Position numbers and translations under genes: made by a program. Shown here piece after piece: positions 35,043 to 44,389 of a DNA stretch of 64,000 nucleotides (the stretch's first letter is position 1; every line of letters begins with the position of its first letter). The notes beneath the pieces were generated by a model, which was not told the origin of the DNA, ran no database searches, and was given only the letters and a program-made list of their open reading frames with translations. This stretch comes from Aliiroseovarius sediminilitoris (GTDB lineage Bacteria; Pseudomonadota; Alphaproteobacteria; Rhodobacterales; Rhodobacteraceae): assembly GCF_900109955.1 (NCBI RefSeq), contig NZ_FOJB01000001.1:62001-126000 (forward strand), written 5' to 3'.

Positions 35043-37262
35043 ATGAAGATCGAAGATATTCTTGCACAGGAACGGCGCGCCAGAATGGCCGCTGAACGAC
35101 TTCTGGCGCAGAAACAGGCTGAACTGACCAACGCGAATCGCATTCTTTCACAACATGCGCTGAGCTTGTCGGACGAGATCATAGAAACACGCGTCGCCGT
35201 GGAAGAAATCAAGGGCGAGAACTCGCAAGTGCGCGCGGATCTTGAGAAGGCGAACGAAGAGGTGGTCATCGCCAAGCGACGGCTTTGGGATTCGCTGGAA
35301 ACCATCGAGGATGGATTTGCCGTTTTTGACCAATCGGATCGGATGATTGCCGCCAACAGCGCCTATCTGGAACCATTTGACGGGCTAAGCTGTGTGGCCC
35401 CCGGCATTCCCTATACCGACATCCTGCACATTGCGACGGATGAAGGGATCGTCGACATTGGCGACATGCGGCCACTTGCCTGGCGCGACATGATGCTGGA
35501 TCGCTGGCGCGCTCCGTCGCGCGATCCCGTTGTGCTGCGACTATGGGATGGCACTCATATCAAGCTGGTCGATCGACGCTCACGTGATGGCGACATGGTC
35601 AGCCTTGGCCTGAACATTACCGAGACAATCAAGTACCAAGCCGAGTTGCGGGACGCGCGCCACCGGGCAGAGGCCGCAAATCGCGCCAAGTCAACGTTTC
35701 TTGCCAACATGAGCCACGAGATACGCACGCCAATGAACGGGGTTGTCTCGATGGCCGAGATCATGGCCGAAGGCGATCTGGACGATGAGCAGCGCCTGTA
35801 CATTGATACGATCCGCCAATCGGGCGAAGCGCTACTGACCATCATCAACGACGTGCTTGATTACTCAAAGATCGAGGCCGCCAAACTTACGCTGCAACCC
35901 GAGGAATTCGATCTGGAACGCGTGATTTTGGATGTCGTGACACTGTTACAGCCTGCCGTGCAAGAAAAAGGCATCCGGCTGATCGTCGATTTCGACTTGT
36001 TCATGCCATCGAAATTCATCGGCGATGTGGTGCGGATACGTCAGATCCTGACCAACCTAATTGGCAATGCGGTCAAATTCACTGCGGAAGGGCACGTGTT
36101 GGTGCGCGCCATCGGGCTGCCGTTGAGCGACAGTGGTGAACAGCAGGTTCATGTCACCGTCGAAGATAGCGGTATTGGCATCCCGGAAGACATGCAGCGC
36201 CACATCTTCGGCGAATTCAATCAGGTCGACACGGAACGCAATCGCAAGTTCGAAGGAACGGGGCTTGGGCTGGCCATCACCTCTCAGCTGGTTGACCTGA
36301 TGGGTGGCGAAATCTGGGTCGACAGCCAGGAAGGCGTCGGGTCATGTTTCGGGTTTCACATCGCGCTTCCGGTCAAGGAAACCACCGAACCGCCGCAACT
36401 GTCCGGCGATGCAGGCTGGGTGGTCATGGCGATGGAAGATCGTCTGAACCGAGCCATTCTGGAAAAAAGGTTCGAAGCGACAGGGTTGCGCACCAAACTA
36501 TATGACCCGCTGAATCCGTCCAGTTCGACCGTGCACGAGGCTGCGCTGATACTGGTCGATGAACAAAGCGCCAGAATTCACATGCAGAACGGGGAACCCT
36601 TCGTGCAGACGCTGCGCGCGCAAAACCCGACCGCGCCCATCATCTTTTTGACCGCACCCCAATCGATGACCGCAAAACAAAGCGATGACGTTGGCTGCGC
36701 CACGCGCGTTATGCAACTGCCCCTGACCCGCAGCGCGGTGTTCGAAATCATCAACCAGATCGGTGCCCCGCCCCCAGACCCCGTGCTTACAATAGCGGAA
36801 ACGGGTGATGATGCGCCCTTGCTGCTGACCAATTCGGACCGATCCGACCTTCGGCGAATGCGCGTTCTTGCGGCCGAGGACAACAAGACCAACCAGTTGG
36901 TCTTTACAAAACTGTTGAAGGATCTGGATATCGACCTTCACTTTGTCAGCAACGGCATAGAAGCGGTTGAGGCGTTTCTAACATTGCAGCCCGACATCAT
37001 CTTCATGGATATCTCGATGCCCGAGGTCGACGGAAAAGAGGCCACGCGACGCATTCGGATGTTGGAACGAGACCAGACATTGCCCCGGACACGCATCGTC
37101 GCGTTGACGGCGCACGCTTTGACCGGGGATGACCGCGACATCCTTGCGCATGGGTTGGATCAGCATTTGACAAAGCCGCTCAAGAAACCCGAAATTCTGC
37201 ATGAAATCCTGACACACTGCCCGGACGAGGCACGATGCCCCCTGCCGGGAAGCTGCTGCTAG
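35043..37262 (+). CDS. Hybrid sensor histidine kinase with PAS, degenerate and intact receiver domains
   Basis: Cytosolic protein of 739 residues; no membrane helix is seen. Order: N-terminal coiled coil (1-80), PAS-type sensor (about 82-200), HisKA with FLANMSHEIRTPMNG (His225), HATPase with LIGNAVKFT, DSGIGIP and GTGLGLAI, a degenerate receiver-like domain (about 460-580) lacking the usual Lys, and a C-terminal receiver with IIFMDISMPEVDG (Asp656). An Hpt partner is expected but not in the window. It follows trcR after a terminator and so has its own promoter. The signal is unknown. Its end overlaps yaaA on the other strand. Confidence 0.88.
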   Translation: MKIEDILAQERRARMAAERLLAQKQAELTNANRILSQHALSLSDEIIETRVAVEEIKGENSQVRADLEKANEEVVIAKRRLWDSLETIEDGFAVFDQSDRMIAANSAYLEPFDGLSCVAPGIPYTDILHIATDEGIVDIGDMRPLAWRDMMLDRWRAPSRDPVVLRLWDGTHIKLVDRRSRDGDMVSLGLNITETIKYQAELRDARHRAEAANRAKSTFLANMSHEIRTPMNGVVSMAEIMAEGDLDDEQRLYIDTIRQSGEALLTIINDVLDYSKIEAAKLTLQPEEFDLERVILDVVTLLQPAVQEKGIRLIVDFDLFMPSKFIGDVVRIRQILTNLIGNAVKFTAEGHVLVRAIGLPLSDSGEQQVHVTVEDSGIGIPEDMQRHIFGEFNQVDTERNRKFEGTGLGLAITSQLVDLMGGEIWVDSQEGVGSCFGFHIALPVKETTEPPQLSGDAGWVVMAMEDRLNRAILEKRFEATGLRTKLYDPLNPSSSTVHEAALILVDEQSARIHMQNGEPFVQTLRAQNPTAPIIFLTAPQSMTAKQSDDVGCATRVMQLPLTRSAVFEIINQIGAPPPDPVLTIAETGDDAPLLLTNSDRSDLRRMRVLAAEDNKTNQLVFTKLLKDLDIDLHFVSNGIEAVEAFLTLQPDIIFMDISMPEVDGKEATRRIRMLERDQTLPRTRIVALTAHALTGDDRDILAHGLDQHLTKPLKKPEILHEILTHCPDEARCPLPGSCC

Positions 37263-38020
37263 CTTTCGTCGCGCAGGAAAATCAAGTCGTCACCCTCGCT
37301 CATGTCGGGCTGAAACGTATATCCGCCCAGATCAAAGTGTTTCAGGGCTTCAGGATCGCGGACGCGGTTTTGCACAATGAACCGCGCCATCGCACCGCGT
37401 GCTTTCTTGGCGAAGAAGCTGACCACTTTGGGACCGCCCGGTTTCATCTCCAGAAACTGCGGTGTGATCACGCGCAGGTCGAGCGCGTCCCGATCCACCG
37501 CCGAAAAATATTCAACCGAGGCGCAGTTCACAAGGATATCGCTGGAGGTACTGTCCGCCCGTTGGTTCAGCTCTTTCGCGATGTCATCTGCCCAAAACTC
37601 ATAGAGGTTTTTGCCTTTCTGGTTCTTCATCCGCGTGCCCATCTCAAGACGATGCGGCGCGATCTGATCCCGTGGTCGCAGCAGGCCATACAATCCCGAA
37701 AGTATACACAGATGTTCCTGCGCGTATCGCAGTTCATCTTCTTCCAGACTCCCAGCGTCCAATCCGGCATAGGTGTCGCCCGCAAACATCTCGATCGCTG
37801 GTTTTTCGCCCGCACCACCGCCAAAGGCGGCGAACCGTTCGACATTCAACGCACCCAGCGCGGGCGAGATGTGCATCAGGCGTTCCAGATCTTTGCCCGA
37901 CAGCTTCCGCGCTGCCTTGGCAAGAGTTTCTGCCTGATCCTGAAAGACAGGGCGCGTCCCGCCTGTCATCTTTGCAGGTTTTTCGTCCAGCCGCTTGGCT
38001 GGTGACACGACAACCAACAT
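37259..38020 (-). CDS. yaaA: Peroxide stress protein YaaA (DUF328)
   Basis: Protein of 253 residues matching YaaA along its length: MLVVVSPAKRLDEKP, FAGDTYAGLDA, ILSGLYGLLRPRDQIAPHRL EMG, NCASVEYF, and FFAKKARGAMARFIV. E. coli YaaA lowers free iron and DNA damage during peroxide stress and has a DNA-binding helix-hairpin-helix. The ATG is one base after the recQ stop (TGAcATG), so it is coupled to recQ, consistent with a DNA-damage theme. Confidence 0.92.
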   Translation of the reverse strand: MLVVVSPAKRLDEKPAKMTGGTRPVFQDQAETLAKAARKLSGKDLERLMHISPALGALNVERFAAFGGGAGEKPAIEMFAGDTYAGLDAGSLEEDELRYAQEHLCILSGLYGLLRPRDQIAPHRLEMGTRMKNQKGKNLYEFWADDIAKELNQRADSTSSDILVNCASVEYFSAVDRDALDLRVITPQFLEMKPGGPKVVSFFAKKARGAMARFIVQNRVRDPEALKHFDLGGYTFQPDMSEGDDLIFLRDES

Positions 38021-38021
38021 G

Positions 38022-40067
38022 TCATTCCCCTTCTGTCAGCATGTCGATGAAAGCAGTTCCAAATCGCTCGGCTTTCTGATCACCCATCCCAGAGATTCGG
38101 CTCAGTTCGCCGATTGTCATCGGCTTGCGTTCGGCAATCTGGCGCAAAGTGGTCGCTGTCACACTCAAGTGCTTTCCGGTGCCATCCTCGCCCCGTGCCA
38201 GGTCGATCGCAACCGCATGCAACCGGTCAAACAGCCCCGCCGCCGCACGCCCGGCCAGCTTGCGCCTGTGCGGATGAAGCTCTGGTGTGTCTCCATTGAT
38301 AACTTCAAGAAACGCCTGGCCATAACTTTCCAGCTTCTTCGCCCCAACGCCACCAATCCGGGCCATATCGTCCAGATCAGAGGGCCGCTTTTCAGCCATT
38401 TCGATCAGGGTTTTATCATTGAAAACAACATAGGCCGGTACGCGGGCGGTTTCGGCCAAAGCGCGACGTTTTGCTTTCAATGCGGACAAAAGCGGCGCAT
38501 CCTCTTCGGCGACCATCATCTTGGCTGTCGGTCGCCGCGTGCCGGTTTTCAACGTGTCGCGGCGCAGTTCGACCTGCGCCTCGCCGCGCAACACGGGATG
38601 CGCCTTTTCGGTAATGCGCAATGCACCGTGCCGTTCAGGGTCGGGGCGCACCAGATCAAGCCCCAGCATCTGCCGGAAGACCGCCTGCCACATGCGTTTG
38701 TCGTGATCCTTGCCAACCCCGAATGTCGGCAACTGGTCATGGCAACGGTCTCGGATACGGTCGGTCATGGTGCCGCGCAAGAGGTCGATCAGATGACCGG
38801 ATCCGAAACACTCGCCCGTCCGCAAGATCGCCGACAGTGCCTTCATCACGTCGACCGTCCCGTCAAACAGGTCAGGCGGTGCGGTGCAGAGATCGCAATT
38901 GCCGCAAGCGGGCGTGTCTTCTCCGAAATAGGTCAGAAGTTGTTGACGACGGCAGCCATGAGCTTCGGCCAGACCCAAGAGGGCGTTCAGGCGGCCATGA
39001 TCCGCGGAACGACGTTCAGATGGGGCCAGTCCTTCGTCGATTTGCGAGCGCCTCAGCCGGATATCATCAGCCCCAAACAGGGTCAGCGTGTCGGCGGGCG
39101 CTCCGTCGCGGCCAGCCCGGCCAATCTCCTGATAATAGGACTCGATGGACTTGGGCAGGTCGGAATGGGCGACCCAACGAATGTCGGGTTTATCGACGCC
39201 CATGCCGAAGGCTACGGTGGCGACGACGATCAACCCGTCTTCTTGCTGAAACTGGCGTTCGACCTCGCGTCGGTCTTCGGCATCCATTCCACCGTGGTAA
39301 TGGACCGCCGGATGACCTGCATCGCGCAGCGCCTTGGCCAGCGTTTCGGTGCGCGCGCGGGTGGCGGAATAGACGATGCCGGACTGCCCTTTGCGGGCCG
39401 CCGCGAAGCTCAGGATCTGATTGCGGGGGCTGTCCTTGGCGGCGAAGGCCAGATGGATGTTCGGGCGGTCGAACCCGTGCAGAAACGTGCGCGGAGGCGC
39501 GCCGTCGAAAAGTTTCTGAATAATCTCGGCGCGGGTTTCTTCGTCTGCCGTGGCCGTGAAGGCGGCCAATGGCACATCGAGGGCGCGGCGCAGCTCTCCG
39601 ATCCTCAGATAGTCCGGGCGAAAATCGTGTCCCCATTGGCTGACGCAATGCGCCTCGTCCACCGCGATCATGGTCACGCCTGCGTTGCGCAACAGGTTCA
39701 AGGTGCCCCCCGACGCCAGCCGTTCAGGCGCCATATAGAGCAGCTTCAACTCATCCCTTGATATGGCGTCGAACACCGCATCGGTCTCGTCCTGCGTGTT
39801 ACCCGAGGTCAGCGCGCCTGCGTTCACCCCGGCCGCCTGAAGCCCGCGCACCTGATCGCGCATCAGGGCAATCAGCGGGGAAATCACCACCGTCACACCA
39901 TCACGGATCAGGGCAGGCAGTTGAAAACACAGCGACTTTCCGCCACCCGTTGGCATGATCGCCAAGGTGTTTTCACCACGCGACACGGCTTCGACTATTT
40001 CGGCCTGTCCGGGGCGAAATTCATCGAAGCCAAAAACGGATTTCAAAAGGTCCAGATCGCGGGGCAT
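38022..40067 (-). CDS. recQ: ATP-dependent DNA helicase RecQ
   Basis: 3'-5' helicase of 681 residues. Walker A is MPTGGGKS with Lys44, the DEAH box is VDEAHCVSQWGHDFRP near residue 134, and FTATADEETRAEI is motif III. The zinc-binding part of RQC has ACGNCDLC. Two HRDC-like domains follow, one near 515-580 and a second at the C-terminus near 612-678, so the tail is longer than the single HRDC of E. coli RecQ. It opens the recQ-yaaA operon and functions in recombination and fork repair. Confidence 0.95.
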   Translation of the reverse strand: MPRDLDLLKSVFGFDEFRPGQAEIVEAVSRGENTLAIMPTGGGKSLCFQLPALIRDGVTVVISPLIALMRDQVRGLQAAGVNAGALTSGNTQDETDAVFDAISRDELKLLYMAPERLASGGTLNLLRNAGVTMIAVDEAHCVSQWGHDFRPDYLRIGELRRALDVPLAAFTATADEETRAEIIQKLFDGAPPRTFLHGFDRPNIHLAFAAKDSPRNQILSFAAARKGQSGIVYSATRARTETLAKALRDAGHPAVHYHGGMDAEDRREVERQFQQEDGLIVVATVAFGMGVDKPDIRWVAHSDLPKSIESYYQEIGRAGRDGAPADTLTLFGADDIRLRRSQIDEGLAPSERRSADHGRLNALLGLAEAHGCRRQQLLTYFGEDTPACGNCDLCTAPPDLFDGTVDVMKALSAILRTGECFGSGHLIDLLRGTMTDRIRDRCHDQLPTFGVGKDHDKRMWQAVFRQMLGLDLVRPDPERHGALRITEKAHPVLRGEAQVELRRDTLKTGTRRPTAKMMVAEEDAPLLSALKAKRRALAETARVPAYVVFNDKTLIEMAEKRPSDLDDMARIGGVGAKKLESYGQAFLEVINGDTPELHPHRRKLAGRAAAGLFDRLHAVAIDLARGEDGTGKHLSVTATTLRQIAERKPMTIGELSRISGMGDQKAERFGTAFIDMLTEGE

Positions 40068-40126
40068 GTGTGCTGCTCGTTATTTTGAGGGCACATTCCC
40101 ACGCGCGACCGCTCGGAACAAGGGGC

Positions 40127-40414
40127 TTAGTAGAAGGCGGACGCGTTGTTGATCAGAATGATCCGGACCGCATAAAGCGCGATAAGAGCAACCAGCGGCG
40201 CGAAGTCCAACCCACCCATTTGCGGCAGAAAGGCGCGAATGCGCGAATAGACGGGTTCCAGCAACCGGTTCAGCCCATACCAGACTTGCGCCACGATATG
40301 TTGCCGCAAGTTCAGCACCTGAAAATTAATCAACCACGACATCACGATATGCGCGATCAGGATGAACCAGGCGATATCCACGATCAGCATCAGGATTTGA
40401 AACAGCGACTGCAT
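40127..40414 (-). CDS. YggT family membrane protein
   Basis: Protein of 95 residues with two hydrophobic helices (LFQILMLIVDIAWFILIAHI and LVALIALYAVRIILI) flanking the conserved RLLEPVYSRIRAFLPQMGGL D segment of the YGGT family. Some members help osmotic tolerance or cell division; the precise function is unknown. The ATG is preceded by AGGAG. A much longer upstream frame is open but antisense to the thioesterase gene and not coding. Confidence 0.88.
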   Translation of the reverse strand: MQSLFQILMLIVDIAWFILIAHIVMSWLINFQVLNLRQHIVAQVWYGLNRLLEPVYSRIRAFLPQMGGLDFAPLVALIALYAVRIILINNASAFY

Positions 40415-40540
40415 AGGGGCTCCTTTCGGGTTGTCCGTTTCATCTAGGGAAGGTTGCCCGGCAGGGCAAGGGTGACGCGCGGTTCCGGTTGACGTTTCCA
40501 CGGGCCGAAGGCAGGTCGAACACAACCTGAAGGAGCCGCC

Positions 40541-41071
40541 ATGTATCCGTTCATCCGCATGTTCAAAGAGTTGATCATAAACGCACGGGCCAAGCCCCTG
40601 CCGATCACCGGCACCCATATCAGCCATCATATGTGCTGGCCGTGGGACATCGACCTGTGGCGCGAGTTGAACAATGGACGCACCCTGACACTTTATGATC
40701 TTGGACGCATTCCGCTGGCCGGACGCACGGGGCTTTCCCGGATGCTGATCAAGAACCGCTGGGGTCTGACAATGGCAGGTGCCTCGGTTCGGTATCGCAA
40801 GCGAGTGCGCACCTTCGTTCGGATCGAGATGCGCAGCCGCTTGGTGGGCTGGGACGACCGGTTCATCTATGTCGAACAAGGCATGTGGCTGGGCGGCGAG
40901 TGTGCGAACCAGATCGTCTATCGTTCCGCAGTCACCGATCGCAACGGCATCGTGCCCACCGCCCGCGTGGTCGAAGCGTTGGGATATGATGATCCGCCAC
41001 CAGTGTTGCCTCAATGGGTGCAGGCTTGGATCGACGCCGACGCGCAGCGCCCCTGGCCGCCCGAAGCATGA
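40541..41071 (+). CDS. Thioesterase-like protein (hotdog fold, THEM6-like)
   Basis: Protein of 176 residues resembling acyl-CoA thioesterases of the 4-hydroxybenzoyl-CoA type. The N-terminal ITGTHISHHMCWPWDIDLWR ELNNGRTLTLYD segment carries the conserved Asp, and VRTFVRIEMRSRLVGWDDRF IYVEQ forms the central beta sheet. Substrates are presumably fatty or aromatic acyl-CoA, by inference from family. AGGAG precedes the ATG. The stop overlaps a possible upstream ATG of the MFS gene. Confidence 0.72.
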   Translation: MYPFIRMFKELIINARAKPLPITGTHISHHMCWPWDIDLWRELNNGRTLTLYDLGRIPLAGRTGLSRMLIKNRWGLTMAGASVRYRKRVRTFVRIEMRSRLVGWDDRFIYVEQGMWLGGECANQIVYRSAVTDRNGIVPTARVVEALGYDDPPPVLPQWVQAWIDADAQRPWPPEA

Positions 41072-41127
41072 CACCCCTTGCCCGCGCGCTGGTTTCGCTG
41101 TTTGATCATCCGAAACAGGGAGCAGGC

Positions 41128-42492
41128 ATGGCAGAGATCTCGACGCGCAAGCGCATATGGGGCTGGTTTTGGTTCGATTGGGCCAGTCAACCCTATCACA
41201 CTCTGCTTCTGACCTTCATTTTCGGCCCGTTCTTCGCCGCCATCGCGACAGAGCATTTCATGGCGCAAGGGCTGGTGGAGCAAGCCGCCGATGCGAAAGC
41301 GCAAAGCATCTGGTCCTGGGGGCTGGCTGCCGCCGGTCTGATCGTTGGATTTGGCGCGCCGATCATGGGGGCACTTGCCGATACCGCCGGGCGGGTGCGT
41401 CCGTGGGTTGCGGTCTTCAGCCTTCTTTATGTCATTGGCGCAGGCTCGTTGTGGTGGACACAGCCGGACGGGTCAAACTTGTGGGTGATGATGCTGATGT
41501 TTGCCGTCGGCTTCATCGGGGCAGAGTTCGCACTGGTTTTCACCAATTCACAACTGCCCAGCCTTGCCGATCAGGATCAGGTGGGCGAAATCTCGGGCTC
41601 GGGCTTCGCCTTCGGTTATATCGGTGGTCTGGTGGCGCTGGCGATCATGCTGACACTGTTCGTCGAACAGCCCAACGGAAAAACCCTGATCGGACTTGCC
41701 CCCGGACTGGGCCTGCTGGACGCCGAGGCACGCGAAGGCACACGGATCGTTGGACCCTTCGTCGCGGTATGGTTCATGCTCTTCATGATCCCCTATGCAC
41801 TGTGGGTGAAGGACCTTCCCGGACCCGCTGCAAAATACAGTTTTTCAGGTGCATTTGCCATTCTGGGCCGAACCATCCGCGGCCTGAAAAACAAGAGAAG
41901 CCTTGCAGCCTATCTGGGCAGTTCGATGTTTTATCGCGATGCGCTGAATGGCCTTTACGGGTTTGGCGGGGTCTATGCGAGCCTTGTTCTGAACTGGTCA
42001 ATCGTCCTGATTGGGGTCTTTGGCATCATATCGGGTCTTGCCGCGGCGGGGTTTAGTTGGCTGGGGGGGCGTGTTGACCGAAAGCGCGGACCGAAGCCAG
42101 TCATCATCGGATCTATCCTCGTTCTGATGGCGGTCTGCTTTCTGATCGTGAATATGACGCGCGAGGCGATATTCGGCATCGCACTGCCTGAAGGATCGAA
42201 TATCCCGGACATCCTTTTCTTTGGCTGCGGCATGTTGATCGGTGGCATGGGCGGCACGTTGCAATCGGCCAGTCGGTCGATGATGGTGCGCCATGTTGAC
42301 CCGGAAGCCCCCACTGAAAGTTTTGGGCTTTATGGTCTGTCAGGTCGGGCCACGGCGTTCATGGCGCCCGCCCTGATTGCATGGTTCACGACGATGACAG
42401 GCAGCGCACGGCTCGGCGTATCTCCGCTGATCGGGTTGTTTGCATTAGGGCTTTTGCTTTTGATCTGGGTTAAACCTGAAGGTGAGCAGTGA
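41128..42492 (+). CDS. MFS transporter, UMF1/Atg22-like
   Basis: Inner-membrane carrier of 454 residues with about twelve helices. The N-terminal RIWGWFWFDWASQPYHTLLL TF and FGPFFAAIAT match the bacterial UMF1 family related to Atg22. FALVFTNSQLPSLADQ and SGSGFAFGYIGGLVAL are also typical. The substrate is unknown; amino acid efflux is inferred from yeast Atg22. The start is set by GGGAG five bases before the ATG at 41128. An ATG at 41068 overlaps the thioesterase stop (ATGA) and would add 20 residues. Confidence 0.85.
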   Translation: MAEISTRKRIWGWFWFDWASQPYHTLLLTFIFGPFFAAIATEHFMAQGLVEQAADAKAQSIWSWGLAAAGLIVGFGAPIMGALADTAGRVRPWVAVFSLLYVIGAGSLWWTQPDGSNLWVMMLMFAVGFIGAEFALVFTNSQLPSLADQDQVGEISGSGFAFGYIGGLVALAIMLTLFVEQPNGKTLIGLAPGLGLLDAEAREGTRIVGPFVAVWFMLFMIPYALWVKDLPGPAAKYSFSGAFAILGRTIRGLKNKRSLAAYLGSSMFYRDALNGLYGFGGVYASLVLNWSIVLIGVFGIISGLAAAGFSWLGGRVDRKRGPKPVIIGSILVLMAVCFLIVNMTREAIFGIALPEGSNIPDILFFGCGMLIGGMGGTLQSASRSMMVRHVDPEAPTESFGLYGLSGRATAFMAPALIAWFTTMTGSARLGVSPLIGLFALGLLLLIWVKPEGEQ

Positions 42493-43397
42493 GAGGCAGC
42501 AAGACTATGGTTGTGAATTTCATTCGTGGTTCGGTTTTGATCGGCGCCCTGATGTTTGCTGGCGCAACGCTGGCCCCAACCAAATCCACGGCCGAAACCG
42601 CCGCAAAACAGCTGTTTGGTGCGGAACGTGCGGGATCTGCGCAGAAATCCGCGCCTTTTGGGTCTTATGCAAAAGGGTGTTTGGCCGGGGGCGAGCAGCT
42701 TTCGCAAACCGGTCCCACATGGCAGGCTATGCGTCTGTCACGCAATCGAAACTGGGGACATCCAGAGCTGATTGATTTCATCAAAGATTTGTCTCGCAAA
42801 GCCGCAAGGCAACCCGGTTGGAACGGCCTCTATATCGGTGATATGAGCCAACCGCGCGGCGGACCGATGTTGACTGGACACCGATCCCACCAGATCGGGT
42901 TGGACGCCGATATCTGGATGCTTCCGGCGAAAAGACTGAACCTGTCGGCAAATCAGCGCGAAAGTATCTCGTCCATATCGATGCGGCGGGCAAAGGGGGC
43001 GTTTGTCAACACGTCCTGGACCCGGGCCCATCACGAAATCCTGAAAGCCGCTGCAAAAGACAAGCGCGTGGCGCGGATTTTTGTTTTTCCCGGTGCGAAA
43101 GTTCAAATGTGTAAGGACGAAAAAGGCAACCGCGACTGGCTAAGGAAAATCCGGCCCTGGTATGGGCATCACTATCATTTCCATGTCCGTCTGAAATGCC
43201 CGAAGGGAATGCGCGGCTGTGTCGATCAGGCACCACCGCCCCCTGGCGACGGCTGCCAGGATGCGGTGAACTGGGTCAATGATATCCTGAATCCCAAACC
43301 TGCCCCGCCCACTCCTCCAAAACCAAGCAAGCCACGTGGCCCGCTGACGCTTGCTGACCTGCCAAATCAATGTCGCTCCGTCTTGTCGTCGCGTTAG
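42489..43397 (+). CDS. mepA: Penicillin-insensitive murein endopeptidase MepA
   Basis: Periplasmic zinc endopeptidase of 302 residues that cuts D-Ala-meso-DAP crosslinks. A signal peptide ends near residue 36 (TLAPTKSTA). Motifs are GHRSHQIGLDADIWMLP (zinc His and Asp) and WYGHHYHFHVRLKCP. The last 40 residues are Pro-rich, a possible tether. It starts at GTG overlapping the MFS stop (GTGA), or at the ATG 18 bases later; both keep the signal peptide. Its 3' end overlaps the next gene by 28 bp. Confidence 0.9.
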   Translation: MRGSKTMVVNFIRGSVLIGALMFAGATLAPTKSTAETAAKQLFGAERAGSAQKSAPFGSYAKGCLAGGEQLSQTGPTWQAMRLSRNRNWGHPELIDFIKDLSRKAARQPGWNGLYIGDMSQPRGGPMLTGHRSHQIGLDADIWMLPAKRLNLSANQRESISSISMRRAKGAFVNTSWTRAHHEILKAAAKDKRVARIFVFPGAKVQMCKDEKGNRDWLRKIRPWYGHHYHFHVRLKCPKGMRGCVDQAPPPPGDGCQDAVNWVNDILNPKPAPPTPPKPSKPRGPLTLADLPNQCRSVLSSR

Positions 43398-44317
43398 GGG
43401 CGCTGGCAGCGCTTGTTGGTTTCTATACCGTTGATCTTGGTGCGCAGACGGTGTCCGAGGCCAAGCTGCTGTCGACAACGCGCTGGTATGGCGGAGACGA
43501 TGCAGTGTTTGGTGGCTTTTCAGCTCTTGAAGTCAGCGAAGATGGAAAAACCTTTGTCGCACTGACTGATCGCGGTCACATCACGCAAGGTCAGTTCGTG
43601 CGCAAAGACGGCAAGATCAAAAAGGTCGCACATGGCCCGTTGAAGAAACTGACATCGCCGCGCGGCGACCCGCTCAGCGGTATCTGGACAGACAGCGAAG
43701 GCTTGGCCATTGCACCTGATGGCACGATCTATGTCAGCTTCGAAATTCGTCACCGCATCGTGCGGTACAAGCCCGGACAAACGAAAGGCGTTGACCTGCC
43801 GAACAATCCAGCCGCCAAAAGAATGTCGGCCAACGCGGCACTGGAAGCGCTTGCCGTGCAACCGGATGGCACCATCCTTGTGATCCCTGAAGGGAATGGT
43901 GCTCAGAAAACACCGCATCCCGTCTATCGCCTGCGCCCGGGTGCGACGGAATGGGAAAAGCCCTACGCCATTCCACGCTATCGGCCTTATGTGCCGGTTG
44001 GGGCAGATGTTGGACCGGATGGGCGGCTCTATCTGCTGGAGCGGCATCTGAGCAGCATCTTTGGCTTCACCAGCCGCGTTCGCCGGTTCGACATGACCGA
44101 CGAACGTCTGACCAACGAAACCATATTGCTGCAAACCGAAGTTGGCGAGTTTGACAACCTTGAGGGGTTGGCGGTCTGGCAGGATCACGACGGGCTGATC
44201 CGATTGACCATGGTGTCAGACGACAATTTCAAGTTCTTTCAGGTCACGGAGATTGTTGAATATGTCGTTCCCCAAGGCGTCGGTGTGAAAACAGAACACT
44301 TGATCAAAAACCAATGA
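43370..44317 (+). CDS. Esterase-like/phytase-like beta-propeller protein, secreted
   Basis: Protein of 315 residues with an N-terminal hydrophobic signal (MSLRLVVALGALAALVGFYT) and the pattern of the esterase-like activity of phytase family: GGFSALEVSEDGKTFVALTD RG, WTDSEGLAIAPDGTIYVSFE, NAALEALAVQPDGTILVIPE G, and NLEGLAVWQDHDG. A beta-propeller fold in the periplasm is likely. The substrate is not known. It starts inside the end of mepA (28-bp overlap), implying one transcript. Confidence 0.78.
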   Translation: MSLRLVVALGALAALVGFYTVDLGAQTVSEAKLLSTTRWYGGDDAVFGGFSALEVSEDGKTFVALTDRGHITQGQFVRKDGKIKKVAHGPLKKLTSPRGDPLSGIWTDSEGLAIAPDGTIYVSFEIRHRIVRYKPGQTKGVDLPNNPAAKRMSANAALEALAVQPDGTILVIPEGNGAQKTPHPVYRLRPGATEWEKPYAIPRYRPYVPVGADVGPDGRLYLLERHLSSIFGFTSRVRRFDMTDERLTNETILLQTEVGEFDNLEGLAVWQDHDGLIRLTMVSDDNFKFFQVTEIVEYVVPQGVGVKTEHLIKNQ

Positions 44318-44334
44318 GCCGTTAAACGCAGCCC

Positions 44335-44353
44335 GTTCCCGCCAATTGGGAAC
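44335..44353 (+). promoter_or_regulatory. Hairpin in leader of queuosine-precursor transporter
   Basis: GTTCCC (44335-44340) and GGGAAC (44348-44353) form a perfect 6-bp stem with a 7-base loop, 36 bases upstream of the transporter ATG. It has no T-run and does not match a preQ1 riboswitch I recognise. It may be a leader structure or a weak terminator of the upstream gene. Confidence 0.3.
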
Positions 44354-44389
44354 CAAGTCTCCGCAACCTTGCTAAAACGGACCAACAAC

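Noticed and set aside
37995-39761. Long plus-strand frame opposite recQ
   Set aside because: Antisense shadow of recQ; no motif, no ribosome-binding site, and helicase motifs are clear on the other strand.
40127-41074. 315-codon minus-strand frame covering the YggT gene
   Set aside because: Only the last 95 codons match a family and have a ribosome-binding site; the rest is antisense to the thioesterase-like gene.
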